Shown: in pieces, positions 45,165 to 55,093 of the stretch
Numbering within the stretch: position 1 is the stretch's first letter
Layout: each line of letters starts with the position of its first letter
Source: Hallella multisaccharivorax DSM 17128
Lineage (GTDB): Bacteria; Bacteroidota; Bacteroidia; Bacteroidales; Bacteroidaceae
Assembly (NCBI RefSeq): GCF_000218235.1
Contig: NZ_GL945017.1
Coordinates: 1,881,775-1,945,774, forward strand
Direction of reading: 5' to 3'
DNA length: 64,000 nt
Translations under genes and position numbers: made by a program
The notes under the pieces: generated by a model
The model's input: only the letters and a program-made list of their open reading frames with translations
What the model was told of the DNA's origin: nothing
The model's database searches: none

Positions 45165-47075
45165 TTACGTTTCTGCAATAAGATTCATCTGACATTCATC
45201 ACAATGGAAATCGAGGCGGAACCCACGTCCGTCACCCAGCCTCAACGACAATGGCTCGCGCCACGACGGTTTCTTCCCGCCGCGCCGCGCACAGAACCCA
45301 AGTTCATAACGGATGCAATAACGGCACTGCATGACCACGCTGCCTTCCGGCTCCGATGTCTCCAATGCGGGAGCAAGGTTTTCCAAGCCACGGGCAGCAT
45401 AAAATTCGCGTGCCGCATGGTTCGCTATATTGAACAAATAAGGATGCTTCCGGTATTCCTCTGACCAGAAATGAGCGGGAGATGCAATAGCATCCGCCTG
45501 AGGAAGAGCCTGTTGATGAGACTCTATACTCTTGCCGAGAGCCTCCGGATAAGCAGCCACCGCATCACGACGAAGCTGTGCCAACAAGCTGGAAGGGATG
45601 AAAAGACGAGACACTTCCTCCCCTATTTGAAGATCCTCTGCCTCAAAAACGGTGCCACCTAACTTCGACAACTGCTTACGGATATTCTCTTCCTGCGGAC
45701 GGTTGGCAGCCCGATGGGCGAACACGACCTTTGCCGACCAGGAGTGCTCGCTGCCTGTTGGCGTAGCGAACGACATTCTCAGAGAGAATCCATCCGGCGT
45801 CGCGTCAAAAAACATCCGCACGGGAATCGAGCGCACAGCAGTGTCACCTGACAGTGTCTTCTCAAAAGCTACATCGTTGTTGCGATAAAGCGACATGCCC
45901 TTTCTTAAGCCCTGCGGCATGCGGAAGGGGAAGAGACGGTTGCCCTCTGCACGGTTGACCCTGAAACCTTCCAACAGCTCGCCTTCGCGATCGCTGCTGC
46001 CGGACCGGTCCTTGATGAAGCACAGTCCATCGCCGTTGGAAAATATGGCCGTACCGGTAACACGGAAAGAGTCGCCCTGAAGGTCTTTTACCGTTCCCAC
46101 AAACTCGCCCAGGGCCTTGGGAGTCACCATAGTGGGAAGACCATTCCCACGGCCTTTAAAGAAATAATCGGTGTAACCGCGATTGAATGTCTTGTTAAGG
46201 TCAGGCTGAAAGCGATAGTTCACTTTTCCCCATGATGCCCTGCAATACTCGGCAGGATGCTTTCTCACGATATTATCAAGATGTTGCGAATAAGCCGCAA
46301 CAACGTTTTTTACATAATCCGCCTCTTTGAGCCTGCCCTCAATCTTGAACGATGACGCTCCGGCATCAACGAGAGCCTCCAGATGGTCCAATTGATTCAG
46401 GTCTTTCATTGAAAGAAGATAACGGTCTTTCACAACGACATTGCCACCGGCATCCACCAGATTGTACTTCATTCTGCACACCTGTGCACACTCGCCACGG
46501 TTGGCAGAGCGCCCAAAGAGATGCTGTGAGGCATAACACTGCCCCGAGTAACTCACACAAAGCGCTCCATGCACAAAGACCTCAAGCTCCACATCGGGTA
46601 CTGCTGTATGGATGACCCGTATCTCCTCTGCGGAGAGCTCGCGCGCCAATACAACCCGCTCGAACCCCAGACTTCGTAGCCATTCCACCTTCTCTGCCGT
46701 GCGGTTGTCCATCTGTGTGGACGCATGGAGTGCTGGTACATGCCCTACTTGCTCCAAGGCCACACGCCGCATGGCAAGCGTGGCCATATCCTGAACCAAG
46801 AGCGCATCAACGCCAACCGTTGCAAGTTGCGTAATAAGCTCCTGCGTTGACTGAAGCTCAGACTCATAGATAATGGTGTTGACTGTCACGTAAACCTTTG
46901 CACCGAAGAGATGGGCATAATCGCAGAGGCGCGCGATGTCGTCGACACTGTTTCCCGCTGAGGCACGTGCCCCGAAACGGTCGGCACCAATATACACAGC
47001 ATCAGCGCCATGACTGATGGCGGCCATGCCGCAAACAAGATTCTTGGCCGGAGCTAAAAGTTCAAGTGTTCGCAT
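45165..47075 (-). CDS. Peptidase U32-family protein, RlhA-like
   Basis: The ATG at 47075 gives 636 residues starting MRTLELLAPAKN. The U32 signature ELEVFVHGALCVSYSGQCYA is followed by CAQVCRMKYN, which supplies Fe-S type cysteines. A C-terminal DUF3656-like extension ends with several Cys (CRYCIRYELGFCARRG and CDECQ). This length and layout match E. coli RlhA (YdcP), which hydroxylates 23S rRNA C2501, better than the shorter TrhP proteins. Protease activity is unlikely. The stop lies 7 bases from the end of the convergent sugar dehydratase gene. Confidence 0.85.
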   Translation of the reverse strand: MRTLELLAPAKNLVCGMAAISHGADAVYIGADRFGARASAGNSVDDIARLCDYAHLFGAKVYVTVNTIIYESELQSTQELITQLATVGVDALLVQDMATLAMRRVALEQVGHVPALHASTQMDNRTAEKVEWLRSLGFERVVLARELSAEEIRVIHTAVPDVELEVFVHGALCVSYSGQCYASQHLFGRSANRGECAQVCRMKYNLVDAGGNVVVKDRYLLSMKDLNQLDHLEALVDAGASSFKIEGRLKEADYVKNVVAAYSQHLDNIVRKHPAEYCRASWGKVNYRFQPDLNKTFNRGYTDYFFKGRGNGLPTMVTPKALGEFVGTVKDLQGDSFRVTGTAIFSNGDGLCFIKDRSGSSDREGELLEGFRVNRAEGNRLFPFRMPQGLRKGMSLYRNNDVAFEKTLSGDTAVRSIPVRMFFDATPDGFSLRMSFATPTGSEHSWSAKVVFAHRAANRPQEENIRKQLSKLGGTVFEAEDLQIGEEVSRLFIPSSLLAQLRRDAVAAYPEALGKSIESHQQALPQADAIASPAHFWSEEYRKHPYLFNIANHAAREFYAARGLENLAPALETSEPEGSVVMQCRYCIRYELGFCARRGGKKPSWREPLSLRLGDGRGFRLDFHCDECQMNLIAET

Positions 47076-47080
47076 AAAAA

Positions 47081-47122
47081 AGAAAAAAGAAGGGGTGTAT
47101 GCCCGCTGGCAATAACCCCTTC
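47081..47122 (-). terminator. Terminator hairpin after pepT
   Basis: On the minus strand GAAGGGG and CCCCTTC pair around a 20-base loop and are followed by TTTTTTCT. It lies 53 bases after the pepT stop and only 6 bases before the U32-family start codon, so it could act as an attenuator for that gene. Confidence 0.75.
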
Positions 47123-47174
47123 GGTTCAACTATAAAAGCTAATAGACTGTGCTGTCTATCAGTTTGGTGAAATC

Positions 47175-48398
47175 TTATTCGTTGAAGTTTTCCGTGATCT
47201 GACAGATTTTCACGATGACCTCCACCGCCTTTTCCATGACCTGTACAGATACGAACTCGTAAGGTCCATGAAAGTTGACACCACCCGCGAAGATATTAGG
47301 GCAGGGCAGGCCACGGAACGACAACTGAGCCCCATCGGTGCCGCCACGGATAGGTTCTACCTTCGGCGTGATGCCACTCTCCTGCATGGCTTTGAGAACA
47401 ATGTCAATGACATACATGTTAGGATCTATCTTTTCCTTCATGTTGTAGTACTGGTCCTTGATCTCAATGGCAACGGTGCCGGCGCCATACTTAGCGTTCA
47501 TCTGTTCCGCAATCTGTTCCATGAAGTCCTTTCGCTGCTCAAACTTGCGGCGGTCATGGTCACGGATGATATAGGACAGCTTCGCCTCCTCACAGTGACT
47601 GTTGATGGACAGCAGGTGATAGAAACCCTCATAGCCCTCCGTTGTCTCCGGAATGTCTGTCTCTGGGATATGGCTGTTGAACTCGCATGCGAGCCTCGAG
47701 GCATTGATCATCTTGCCCTTTGCGTAGCCCGTATGCACGCTAACGCCCTTGATAGTGACTTTGGCGGAAGCCGCATTGAAGTTTTCATACTCCAGGTTGC
47801 CAATGTCGCCTCCATCCATAGTGTACGCCCACTGGCACCCGAACTTCTCCACATCAAAATGATGTGCGCCCATACCGATCTCCTCATCAGGATTGAAGCC
47901 CACACGAATGTCGCCGTGCTTAATCTCAGGATGGTCGCGGAGATAGCACATTGCCTGCACGATCTCAGCCACACCCGCCTTGTCGTCAGCCCCGAGCAGC
48001 GTGGTGCCGTCAGTCACAATCAGGTCTTCGCCCTTGTGCTGCAGCAGCTCAGGGAATTTCTTTGGAGAGGAGACGATGCCCGGCGAAAGCTCAATGTCAC
48101 TGCCATCGTAGTTCTCTACGATACGCGCCTGAATATTAGCACCGCTGGCGTCGAGTGCGGTATCGTAATGGGAAATGAACCCGATCGTCGGCGCATCCTT
48201 TCGTGTATTGCGGGGAAGCGTGGCGTAGATATAACCCATATCGTCCATTTCCACATCTTCTAAACCCTCATGCTCAAGCTCCTCCTTGAGATACTTGGCA
48301 AAGACGAGCTGCTTTGGGGTACTGGGGACAGTCTGGGAATCTTCTGCCGACTGTGTGTCAAACTTGGTGTAATTGATGAATCGTTCTACTAAATCCAT
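47175..48398 (-). CDS. pepT: Peptidase T (tripeptidase)
   Basis: The 407-residue M20-family enzyme removes the N-terminal residue of tripeptides. Two zinc ions are bound by HYDT near residue 77, Asp in [30 protein letters not shown] and a C-terminal HGPYEF histidine. The [20 protein letters not shown] segment is characteristic of PepT. It has its own promoter (48429-48436) and terminator. Confidence 0.97.
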   Translation of the reverse strand: MDLVERFINYTKFDTQSAEDSQTVPSTPKQLVFAKYLKEELEHEGLEDVEMDDMGYIYATLPRNTRKDAPTIGFISHYDTALDASGANIQARIVENYDGSDIELSPGIVSSPKKFPELLQHKGEDLIVTDGTTLLGADDKAGVAEIVQAMCYLRDHPEIKHGDIRVGFNPDEEIGMGAHHFDVEKFGCQWAYTMDGGDIGNLEYENFNAASAKVTIKGVSVHTGYAKGKMINASRLACEFNSHIPETDIPETTEGYEGFYHLLSINSHCEEAKLSYIIRDHDRRKFEQRKDFMEQIAEQMNAKYGAGTVAIEIKDQYYNMKEKIDPNMYVIDIVLKAMQESGITPKVEPIRGGTDGAQLSFRGLPCPNIFAGGVNFHGPYEFVSVQVMEKAVEVIVKICQITENFNE

Positions 48399-48428
48399 AT
48401 ATCGGGTAAGTCGATTTTATTTACAACG

Positions 48429-48436
48429 CAAAAGTA
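48429..48436 (-). promoter_or_regulatory. -7 box of pepT (TACTTTTG)
   Basis: The minus strand reads TACTTTTG, 31 bases before the pepT start codon. The remaining gap up to 48584 shows nothing recognised. Confidence 0.6.
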
Positions 48437-48584
48437 ATAAATAATTCAACAGAAAGGATGAATAATGACTTAATAATTATTAAAAGACCAAAAAATCATA
48501 TAGTTATAAAACAAATGCCTCTCCACAGTGCCCTTCTGAAAAAACAATTCGTGATTCCGCATAAAATAAGGCCATTGCATTAGG

Positions 48585-48680
48585 ATTGCGTCTACGCCGT
48601 AAAGGCATTGCCTCTACACTGTAAAGGCAATGCGTCTACACTGTAGAGGCAATGCCATTACGCTGTAGAGGCGATACGTC
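48585..48680 (+). repeat. 22-bp palindromic repeat array 5
   Basis: About four units run without spacers: GCGTCTACGCCGTAAAGGCA, then copies with TCTACACTGTAAAGGCAATG and a variant with CTGTAGAGGC. The drift keeps the dyad: TAC-n-GTA with compensating changes. It lies between the HD gene and pepT, both on the minus strand. Confidence 0.88.
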
Positions 48681-48695
48681 AAAGTAGGGATGGAT

Positions 48696-49232
48696 TTACT
48701 CGAACAATGCCTTCCAGGAAAGGAAGCGCTGCAAGCCCTCCTCACCGAAACGTGCAATGCTCCGTTCCGCTTGCTCAAACGTCTTCTCTCTTTCCGGATG
48801 CGTCTTCGAATAAAACTTGTCGGCATAGCAGATAAGCTTTTCCTCGAGAGTCTCCGGAAGAAAGTCGCGGTGGGGCAAAGGCAGGTCTTGTGCGATGATT
48901 TCCTTAGCCGTGAGACCAGCTCCCGTATGTCGTTCGCAGACGCGCGCATGACGGGGAAAGCCCTCAGCCCGCATCATCTCCGCGCCAATCAGGCCATGGC
49001 GAAGATAAGGCTCCGTGCCGAAGCAACAGATGCTCGGCGCATCACAACGACAGATGCCTATGTCGTGAAGCATCGCAGCCTCCTCCACGAAGCGGCGGTC
49101 GAGCTGCAGTTCAGGATGCGCGTCGCAGATATGGAGCGCCCTTCGCGTGACCAATGTGGAGTGGATCATCAAAATATCCCGAAGCCGATTGGCCTCGGGA
49201 TAATATTTGTCAATGATGAGATGATAATTCAT
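48696..49232 (-). CDS. HD-domain phosphohydrolase
   Basis: The 178-residue protein shows the HD pattern: His in HSTLVTRRALHI, the His-Asp pair in EAAMLHDIGICRC, His in YLRHGLIGAEM and CERHTGAG, and Asp in CYADKFYSKT. A Cys-rich stretch (CRCDAPSICCFG) is a distinctive detail of this subfamily. Substrates are unknown. It is close to the carboxyltransferase gene (131 bases) but has no evident link to it. Confidence 0.85.
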   Translation of the reverse strand: MNYHLIIDKYYPEANRLRDILMIHSTLVTRRALHICDAHPELQLDRRFVEEAAMLHDIGICRCDAPSICCFGTEPYLRHGLIGAEMMRAEGFPRHARVCERHTGAGLTAKEIIAQDLPLPHRDFLPETLEEKLICYADKFYSKTHPEREKTFEQAERSIARFGEEGLQRFLSWKALFE

Positions 49233-49363
49233 ATTCTATGGAAAGAGTCCAGCTGTTCAGAAGTCCTGGAGCCCGTAAGCTGCGTCAAAGGCTCAAGCAA
49301 TTGATGCGAAAGATGCAGGTTGAACTCATGAACCTCAGAACTTCTGAACTTCCAGCATGCTCA

Positions 49364-51133
49364 TTAATTCCTTTTAATGTAGGCGATCACGTTGCCTTTC
49401 TGCACCTTAGAGCCCTGCTTGGCGTTGATTTCAACCAGTTTGCCGCCGAGATCAGCCTTTACTTCCACAAATTCGCCCCAAGGAGACTGGATCCAACAAA
49501 AGGCATCGCCCGCCTGATAATCCTTACCGATGTAGGGCTCCACAGCAGGCTCGGCCTCACCGTCACCTTGGAAGTCCCAGAAGATCTGCCCGCGCACGGG
49601 AGCCACGATGGCGTCGGCCTGCGCGTGCTTGTAGGCAGCAGCCTCCTCCGGCGACACCTTGGCACCCAGCTTGGCATCCTTTGCCTTCTGCAGGTCGGCG
49701 AGGAAGTTCTTCTTTGCCTGTCCGCTCTTATAGTTGCGGTACTGCTCAGGGTGCATGGCAAGTTCGAAGAGCTCCTCGTCGTCCTCTCCATACTCCCAGC
49801 CGTTCTCATCCATCTCCTTGCGGAAATCGTCGAGAGCAGGCTTAAGCAGCGTATGGGGATCAACGTCAGTAAACTCGCGGCCTTGCTTCTTGGCAAGCTC
49901 CACGAGCTCCGGCGCAATCTCACCGGGCACCTTTCCGCTCTTGCCAAGAATCATGCCCCACATGTTATCATCCATCATTACAAAGCGGCCCTTGCCCTGC
50001 TCCATGGTGAGGAGGTTCATCAGCGCAATGTTCTTGGTGTATTGTGAGAACGGAGTCACGAGTGGTGGATAACCCACACGCGGCCACACATAAGCCACCT
50101 CGTCGAACAGCTTGATGAGCAGGTCGTCCATAGACAGCTCCGGCTCACCCTTCTTCACACGCAGATGGTTGATTGTCTCACGCATACCGCCGAGGTCGGC
50201 CATCATCGAGCCCATCATTCCGCCAGGTAGTCCGCAGGTGAGCAACAGTGAAGACATCACCTTGTTACCGGGATTGATGAAGTAGCCAAGCCACTCATCT
50301 ATAAACTCCTGTGTCATGGCGCGCGCCTTCATGTAAGCATTCATGTTGATGTCTGACACATCGAAGCCGGCGTGGCGGAGCATGCTCTGGACGGAGATCA
50401 CGTCGGGATGCACCTTGCCCCATGCTAACGGCTCTATAGCTGTATCGATGATGTCGGCCCCATTCTCGCACACTTCGAGCACTGAAGCCATGGAGAGACC
50501 CGGACCCGAGTGACCGTGATATTCGATGATGATGTCAGGATGCTTGGTCTTGATGCGCCTGGTAAGCTGACCAAGGAATGCAGGCTGCCCGATGCCGGCC
50601 ATATCCTTGAGGCAGATCTCCTCAGCACCGGCGGCGATCTCGGCGTCGGCAAGCTGCTCATAATAGTCAAGCGTGTGTACCGGAGAGGTTGTGATGCAGA
50701 GCGTGCCCTGCGGAGTCATGCCGCCCTCCTTTGCCCATTTAATGGATGGCGCAATGTTGCGGATATCGTTCAAACCATCAAAAATGCGGGTGATATCAGT
50801 GCCTTGGGCATGCTTGACACGGTACATCATCGCACGCACATCATCGGGTACGGGATACATACGCAGGGCGTTGAGACCACGGTCAAGCATGTGGGTCTTG
50901 ATGCCAGCCTTATGGAGAGGGGCTGTGAAAGCACGTACGGCCTTATTCGGATTCTCACCTGCGAGAAGTTGTACCTGCTCAAAGGCGCCGCCATTAGTCT
51001 CTACACGCGAGAAGCAACCCATCTCAACGAACACCGGAGCAATGCGAGCCAACTGGTCGGCACGCGGCTGGAACTTGCCACTACTTTGCCACATGTCCCG
51101 ATAGACGAGACTAAACTGAATTCTTTTCTTCAT
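49364..51133 (-). CDS. Carboxyltransferase (oxaloacetate decarboxylase alpha / PycB type) with degenerate biotinyl domain
   Basis: The ATG at 51133 gives 589 residues. The TIM-barrel carboxyltransferase domain has SLVYRDMWQSSGKF near the start, FDGLNDIRNI, EEICLKDMAGIG and metal-binding EYHGHSGPG. A PYC/OADA domain and a C-terminal biotinyl-like domain follow. In the last domain the expected AMKM biotinylation motif is missing: the hairpin reads CWIQSPWGEFVEVKAD, with Trp where the lysine should be. The protein would need a separate biotin carrier. It resembles pyruvate carboxylase subunit B or the Na+-pump alpha subunit; the other subunits are not nearby. Confidence 0.88.
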   Translation of the reverse strand: MKKRIQFSLVYRDMWQSSGKFQPRADQLARIAPVFVEMGCFSRVETNGGAFEQVQLLAGENPNKAVRAFTAPLHKAGIKTHMLDRGLNALRMYPVPDDVRAMMYRVKHAQGTDITRIFDGLNDIRNIAPSIKWAKEGGMTPQGTLCITTSPVHTLDYYEQLADAEIAAGAEEICLKDMAGIGQPAFLGQLTRRIKTKHPDIIIEYHGHSGPGLSMASVLEVCENGADIIDTAIEPLAWGKVHPDVISVQSMLRHAGFDVSDINMNAYMKARAMTQEFIDEWLGYFINPGNKVMSSLLLTCGLPGGMMGSMMADLGGMRETINHLRVKKGEPELSMDDLLIKLFDEVAYVWPRVGYPPLVTPFSQYTKNIALMNLLTMEQGKGRFVMMDDNMWGMILGKSGKVPGEIAPELVELAKKQGREFTDVDPHTLLKPALDDFRKEMDENGWEYGEDDEELFELAMHPEQYRNYKSGQAKKNFLADLQKAKDAKLGAKVSPEEAAAYKHAQADAIVAPVRGQIFWDFQGDGEAEPAVEPYIGKDYQAGDAFCWIQSPWGEFVEVKADLGGKLVEINAKQGSKVQKGNVIAYIKRN

Positions 51134-51188
51134 TTTTATTTCTTCTATTTTATGTTTTTCGAAATACCTAATCCTCACATTCCACGTG

Positions 51189-51257
51189 CAAAATTAGATA
51201 AAAATCATCAAAATGATGTTTGGACATCCGTTTTTTTATAATTAATAACTAACTTTG
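51189..51257. promoter_or_regulatory. Divergent -7 boxes (carboxyltransferase and lipoprotein)
   Basis: TAATTTTG on the minus strand (51189-51196) serves the carboxyltransferase gene, and TAACTTTG on the plus strand (51250-51257) serves the lipoprotein gene 23 bases downstream. Confidence 0.6.
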
Positions 51258-51279
51258 TAAACCGAAATCAAGTAGACAA

Positions 51280-52125
51280 ATGAAAACAGCATATACCACA
51301 TTCCTCTCCGAATGTCTGTTTCTGTGTGCCGCCATTCTCTTAGGATCATGCAACTCTAAGGAAATAAGAGAAGAAGAGACGCCTGCCTTCACGCAGCGGC
51401 TCCCTGGTGACCAGGCCATTTACGGTCTTGCCTGCGACGGGTGCAATGACACGACTATCGTGGTGTTGCCAGAAGACAACAGCGATCCCGTCACCTATAA
51501 CACCATTGACGCCAAGCGCAACAAACGCATTCTGGGGAAGTTACAGATTGGTGACCGTCTTTGTGTCATGCTCAACAAACGCGACAAGACGAAGGCAGAC
51601 CTCGTGGTAAATATGGACAAGCTCATGGGTATCTGGTGCTATATTGTCATGCCGAAGATGCGTTATGCAGAAAACATGAGCGCCAAGGTACAGTCTAAAA
51701 TGATGGACCAGATGAGCGATTCACTCAAGGAGACTTACCTCATTCCACGTGAATACGGATTCTATCTCAAACCTGACTGGGTGGCTCAAAGCGTGGGCTA
51801 TGTCGACGATAACAATGCTTTGGCAGAGGAAAGCCCTGTTGTCTATCCACCTTTAGGCTATTTCATCGGCTGGCACATGTGGAATGGCATGCTCGTCATC
51901 ACCAGTGGAACACCGAAAACAAATAAGAATGGGAATATCGATGTAGTGGACCAACGCACTGACACCTGCTTCATCGACTACCTTGAAGGCGACTCTCTGG
52001 TGTTGTCAAGCGATGGCGTTTCGCGCAGTTATTACCGGAAAGAGAACATCAACGACCTGAACCGTCGAGCTCAAGCCATTGCCGACAGACTAAAGAAGAA
52101 TGCACTTAAAGAGACTGTGAACTAA
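51280..52125 (+). CDS. Uncharacterised lipoprotein
   Basis: The 281-residue product has a signal peptide and lipobox LLGSC (Cys24). The N-terminal half (about 45-110) looks like a small beta-domain ([20 protein letters not shown]). A later segment, [19 protein letters not shown], contains several Trp and Gly residues that could form a lipocalin-like fold. I do not recognise a named family. It lies 14 bases before ugd and is probably co-transcribed with it. Confidence 0.7.
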   Translation: MKTAYTTFLSECLFLCAAILLGSCNSKEIREEETPAFTQRLPGDQAIYGLACDGCNDTTIVVLPEDNSDPVTYNTIDAKRNKRILGKLQIGDRLCVMLNKRDKTKADLVVNMDKLMGIWCYIVMPKMRYAENMSAKVQSKMMDQMSDSLKETYLIPREYGFYLKPDWVAQSVGYVDDNNALAEESPVVYPPLGYFIGWHMWNGMLVITSGTPKTNKNGNIDVVDQRTDTCFIDYLEGDSLVLSSDGVSRSYYRKENINDLNRRAQAIADRLKKNALKETVN

Positions 52126-52139
52126 CAACCTATCCATCC

Positions 52140-53390
52140 ATGCAAAGGAAACTTCATATCGCCGTTGCCGGAACAGGCTACGTGGGGCTAAGCATCGCCA
52201 CGCTGCTGGCCCAGCACCAACACGTCATCGCAGTAGATGTGGTGAACGAAAAAGTGGAAATGCTCAAGCAGCATCAGTCGCCTATACAAGACGAATATAT
52301 TGAGGGGTATCTCAAGGAAAAGCGGCTTGACATCGATTTCACTACCAACGGCGAGGCCGCATACAAGGATGCCGACTTCGTCGTCATCGCAACGCCCACC
52401 AATTATGACAGCGTAAAGAACTTTTTCGACACTTCTCACGTCGAGGAAGTAATCGAACTCGTCATGCGCGTCAATCCCCAAGCCATCATGGTCATCAAGT
52501 CGACCATCCCCGTTGGCTACACGGCACATGTGCGGGAGAAATACCATTCCGATAACATTATCTTCGCACCGGAATTCCTGCGCGAGTCAAAAGCGCTCTA
52601 CGACAACCTGTATCCGTCGCGCATCATCGTGGGAAGGCCTGAGGGTGACATACGTCTCGACGAGGCTGCCCACACTTTTGCTGCCATGCTGCAACAGGGG
52701 GCCATCAAGCAAGACATCCCCACCCTCTTCATGGGCACTACGGAGGCGGAGGCCGTTAAGCTTTTTGCCAACACTTATCTTGCGCTGCGCGTCAGCTATT
52801 TCAACGAGCTTGACACTTATGCCGAGGTGAAAGGACTGTCAAGCAAGAACATCATCGACGGCGTTTGTCTTGACCCGCGCATCGGATCTTTCTATAACAA
52901 CCCGTCTTTCGGATATGGAGGCTACTGTCTGCCTAAGGACACCAAGCAACTGCTTGCCAATTACAGGGACGTGCCAGAGAACCTTATTCAGGCCATTGTG
53001 GAAAGCAATCGTACCCGCAAGGACTTCATTGCCGACCAAGTGTTGCGCCGCGCCGGCTACTACAGTTACAATGACCAGAACGCCTACAATGCTGACGGCG
53101 AGCACCCCTGCACCATTGGCGTCTACCGGCTGACCATGAAATCAAACTCTGACAACTTCCGGCAGTCGAGCATCCAAGGTGTCATGAAGCGCGTCAAGGC
53201 AAAGGGAGCCACAGTCATTATTTATGAACCGACACTGAAAGACGGTTCCACCTTCTTCGGATCAAAGGTTGTCAACGACCTCAATACGTTCAAACGATTA
53301 TCGCAGGCCATCATTGCCAACCGTTACGACAAGGTTCTTGGCGACGTCAAACAAAAAGTATATACCCGTGATCTCTTCTACAGAGACTAA
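52140..53390 (+). CDS. ugd: UDP-glucose 6-dehydrogenase (nucleotide-sugar dehydrogenase)
   Basis: The 416-residue enzyme oxidises UDP-glucose to UDP-glucuronate using NAD. The N-terminal Rossmann motif [17 protein letters not shown] is followed by KSTIPVGYT and the substrate region [20 protein letters not shown]. The catalytic cysteine lies in [17 protein letters not shown]. The product feeds surface polysaccharides, matching the Wzi-type and sugar-dehydratase genes in this window. Related nucleotide sugars cannot be excluded as substrates. Confidence 0.95.
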   Translation: MQRKLHIAVAGTGYVGLSIATLLAQHQHVIAVDVVNEKVEMLKQHQSPIQDEYIEGYLKEKRLDIDFTTNGEAAYKDADFVVIATPTNYDSVKNFFDTSHVEEVIELVMRVNPQAIMVIKSTIPVGYTAHVREKYHSDNIIFAPEFLRESKALYDNLYPSRIIVGRPEGDIRLDEAAHTFAAMLQQGAIKQDIPTLFMGTTEAEAVKLFANTYLALRVSYFNELDTYAEVKGLSSKNIIDGVCLDPRIGSFYNNPSFGYGGYCLPKDTKQLLANYRDVPENLIQAIVESNRTRKDFIADQVLRRAGYYSYNDQNAYNADGEHPCTIGVYRLTMKSNSDNFRQSSIQGVMKRVKAKGATVIIYEPTLKDGSTFFGSKVVNDLNTFKRLSQAIIANRYDKVLGDVKQKVYTRDLFYRD

Positions 53391-53422
53391 CCCATCCAAG
53401 TACGAGACAATCATCTGAAACT

Positions 53423-55093
53423 ATGAAAACAGACATTGAAATAGCACAGGAGACAAAACTTCGCCCCATCACCGACATTGCCAAAGACTTAGGCATTGAC
53501 GAATGTCAAATGGAACCCTACGGCCGCTACATCGCCAAAGTGTCGCTGAAGGCCATCGATGAGGAGCGCATGAAGCGTCATCACCTCATTCTGGTCACCG
53601 CCATCTCGCCCACAAAAGCCGGAATAGGCAAGACAACAGTGTCTGTCGGCCTTGCCCTCGGACTGAACAGCATCGGCAAGAAAGCCATCGTCGCACTGCG
53701 TGAGCCCTCACTTGGTCCGTGCTTCGGACAGAAAGGCGGCGCTTGCGGTGGCGGATATGCACAAGTCCTGCCCATGGACAAAATCAACCTTCACTTCACA
53801 GGCGACTTCCACGCTATCACTTCAGCCAACAATATGATTGCCGCCCTGCTCGACAACTATCTCTATCGGCACGCCAAAGACGGCTTCAGGCTGAAGACTG
53901 TACTGTGGAAACGGGTGATGGACGTGAACGACCGGTCGCTCCGACAAATCATTACCGGACTGGGGCCGCTCACCAACGGTTTCCCCACACAAACGGGATT
54001 CGATATCACACCCGCCTCGGAAATCATGGGCATTATGTGCTTTGCCACCAGCCTTGACGATCTCAGACAGCGCATTGGAAATATTCTTTTGGGCTTCGAT
54101 TACCAGGACAAGCCCTTCTATGTACGTGACATGGGCGTTGAAGGCGCTATCGCCGTACTGCTCAAAGATGCCCTGAAGCCCAACCTTGTGCAGACTACAG
54201 AGGGCACCCCAGCCATTGTGCATTGCGGGCCTTTCGCCAATATCGCGCACGGTTGCAACTCTGTTGTGGCCACGAAACTGGCGCTATCGCTCGGCGATTA
54301 CGCTGTCACCGAAGCCGGTTTCGGCGCGGACCTCGGAGCTGAGAAGTTCTATGACATCAAATGCCGTGTAGCCGGGCTTCAGCCTTCACTCACTGTACTC
54401 GTCGTGACGCTGCAGGCACTCAAGATGCACGGCGGTGTGCCATACCAGGATATCAGGCAACCAGATGTAGAGGGTACACGCAAAGGTTTCTGGAATCTCG
54501 ACAAGCACGTGGAAAACATCCGCCGCTTCGGTCAGAAAATCGTGGTAGCCTTCAACCGCTACAATGAGGATACCGATGAGGAGATAGAGGCTGTGAGACA
54601 ACATTGTGAGCAAGAACTCGGTGTGGCCTTTGCCGTTAACAATGCCTTTGCCGAAGGCGGAAAGGGTGCCGAAGAGCTTGCAAAGACCGTTGTCAACACC
54701 ATTGAGGCAACGCCACAGCTTAAGTTACGCTATCTTTACAAAGATGATGACAGCGTGAAAGACAAGATTACCACCGTTGCCAAGAACATCTACGGCGCAG
54801 GCACTATCAGCTTCTCTCATAAGGCGACAGCACAAATCAAGCACATCTATGACTTAGGGCTCTGGCATTTGCCTGTGTGCATCGCCAAGACCCAATACAG
54901 CTTCTCGGTAGATCCGAAAGCCTATGGACCGACAGATGGCTATCACCTTGACGTGGCCGACATAGTCATTAATTCCGGATCGGGAATGATTGTAGCTATC
55001 GCCGGAAACATCCTCCGCATGCCGGGATTGCCCGCTGATCCACAGGCCAACCGTATTGATATTGTAGACGGGAAAATCGTCGGATTGAGCTGA
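53423..55093 (+). CDS. fhs: Formate-tetrahydrofolate ligase
   Basis: The 556-residue enzyme makes 10-formyl-THF from formate, THF and ATP. The ATP loop reads [17 protein letters not shown]; the usual form is TPxxAGEGKT, so Ile replaces Glu. Other motifs are [35 protein letters not shown] and [13 protein letters not shown]. The length equals the family norm. It follows ugd after 32 bases and overlaps the next gene by one base. Confidence 0.97.
   Translation: MKTDIEIAQETKLRPITDIAKDLGIDECQMEPYGRYIAKVSLKAIDEERMKRHHLILVTAISPTKAGIGKTTVSVGLALGLNSIGKKAIVALREPSLGPCFGQKGGACGGGYAQVLPMDKINLHFTGDFHAITSANNMIAALLDNYLYRHAKDGFRLKTVLWKRVMDVNDRSLRQIITGLGPLTNGFPTQTGFDITPASEIMGIMCFATSLDDLRQRIGNILLGFDYQDKPFYVRDMGVEGAIAVLLKDALKPNLVQTTEGTPAIVHCGPFANIAHGCNSVVATKLALSLGDYAVTEAGFGADLGAEKFYDIKCRVAGLQPSLTVLVVTLQALKMHGGVPYQDIRQPDVEGTRKGFWNLDKHVENIRRFGQKIVVAFNRYNEDTDEEIEAVRQHCEQELGVAFAVNNAFAEGGKGAEELAKTVVNTIEATPQLKLRYLYKDDDSVKDKITTVAKNIYGAGTISFSHKATAQIKHIYDLGLWHLPVCIAKTQYSFSVDPKAYGPTDGYHLDVADIVINSGSGMIVAIAGNILRMPGLPADPQANRIDIVDGKIVGLS

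Noticed and set aside
47268..48263. Plus-strand open frame of 331 codons
   Set aside because: It is antisense to pepT, which carries all catalytic residues.
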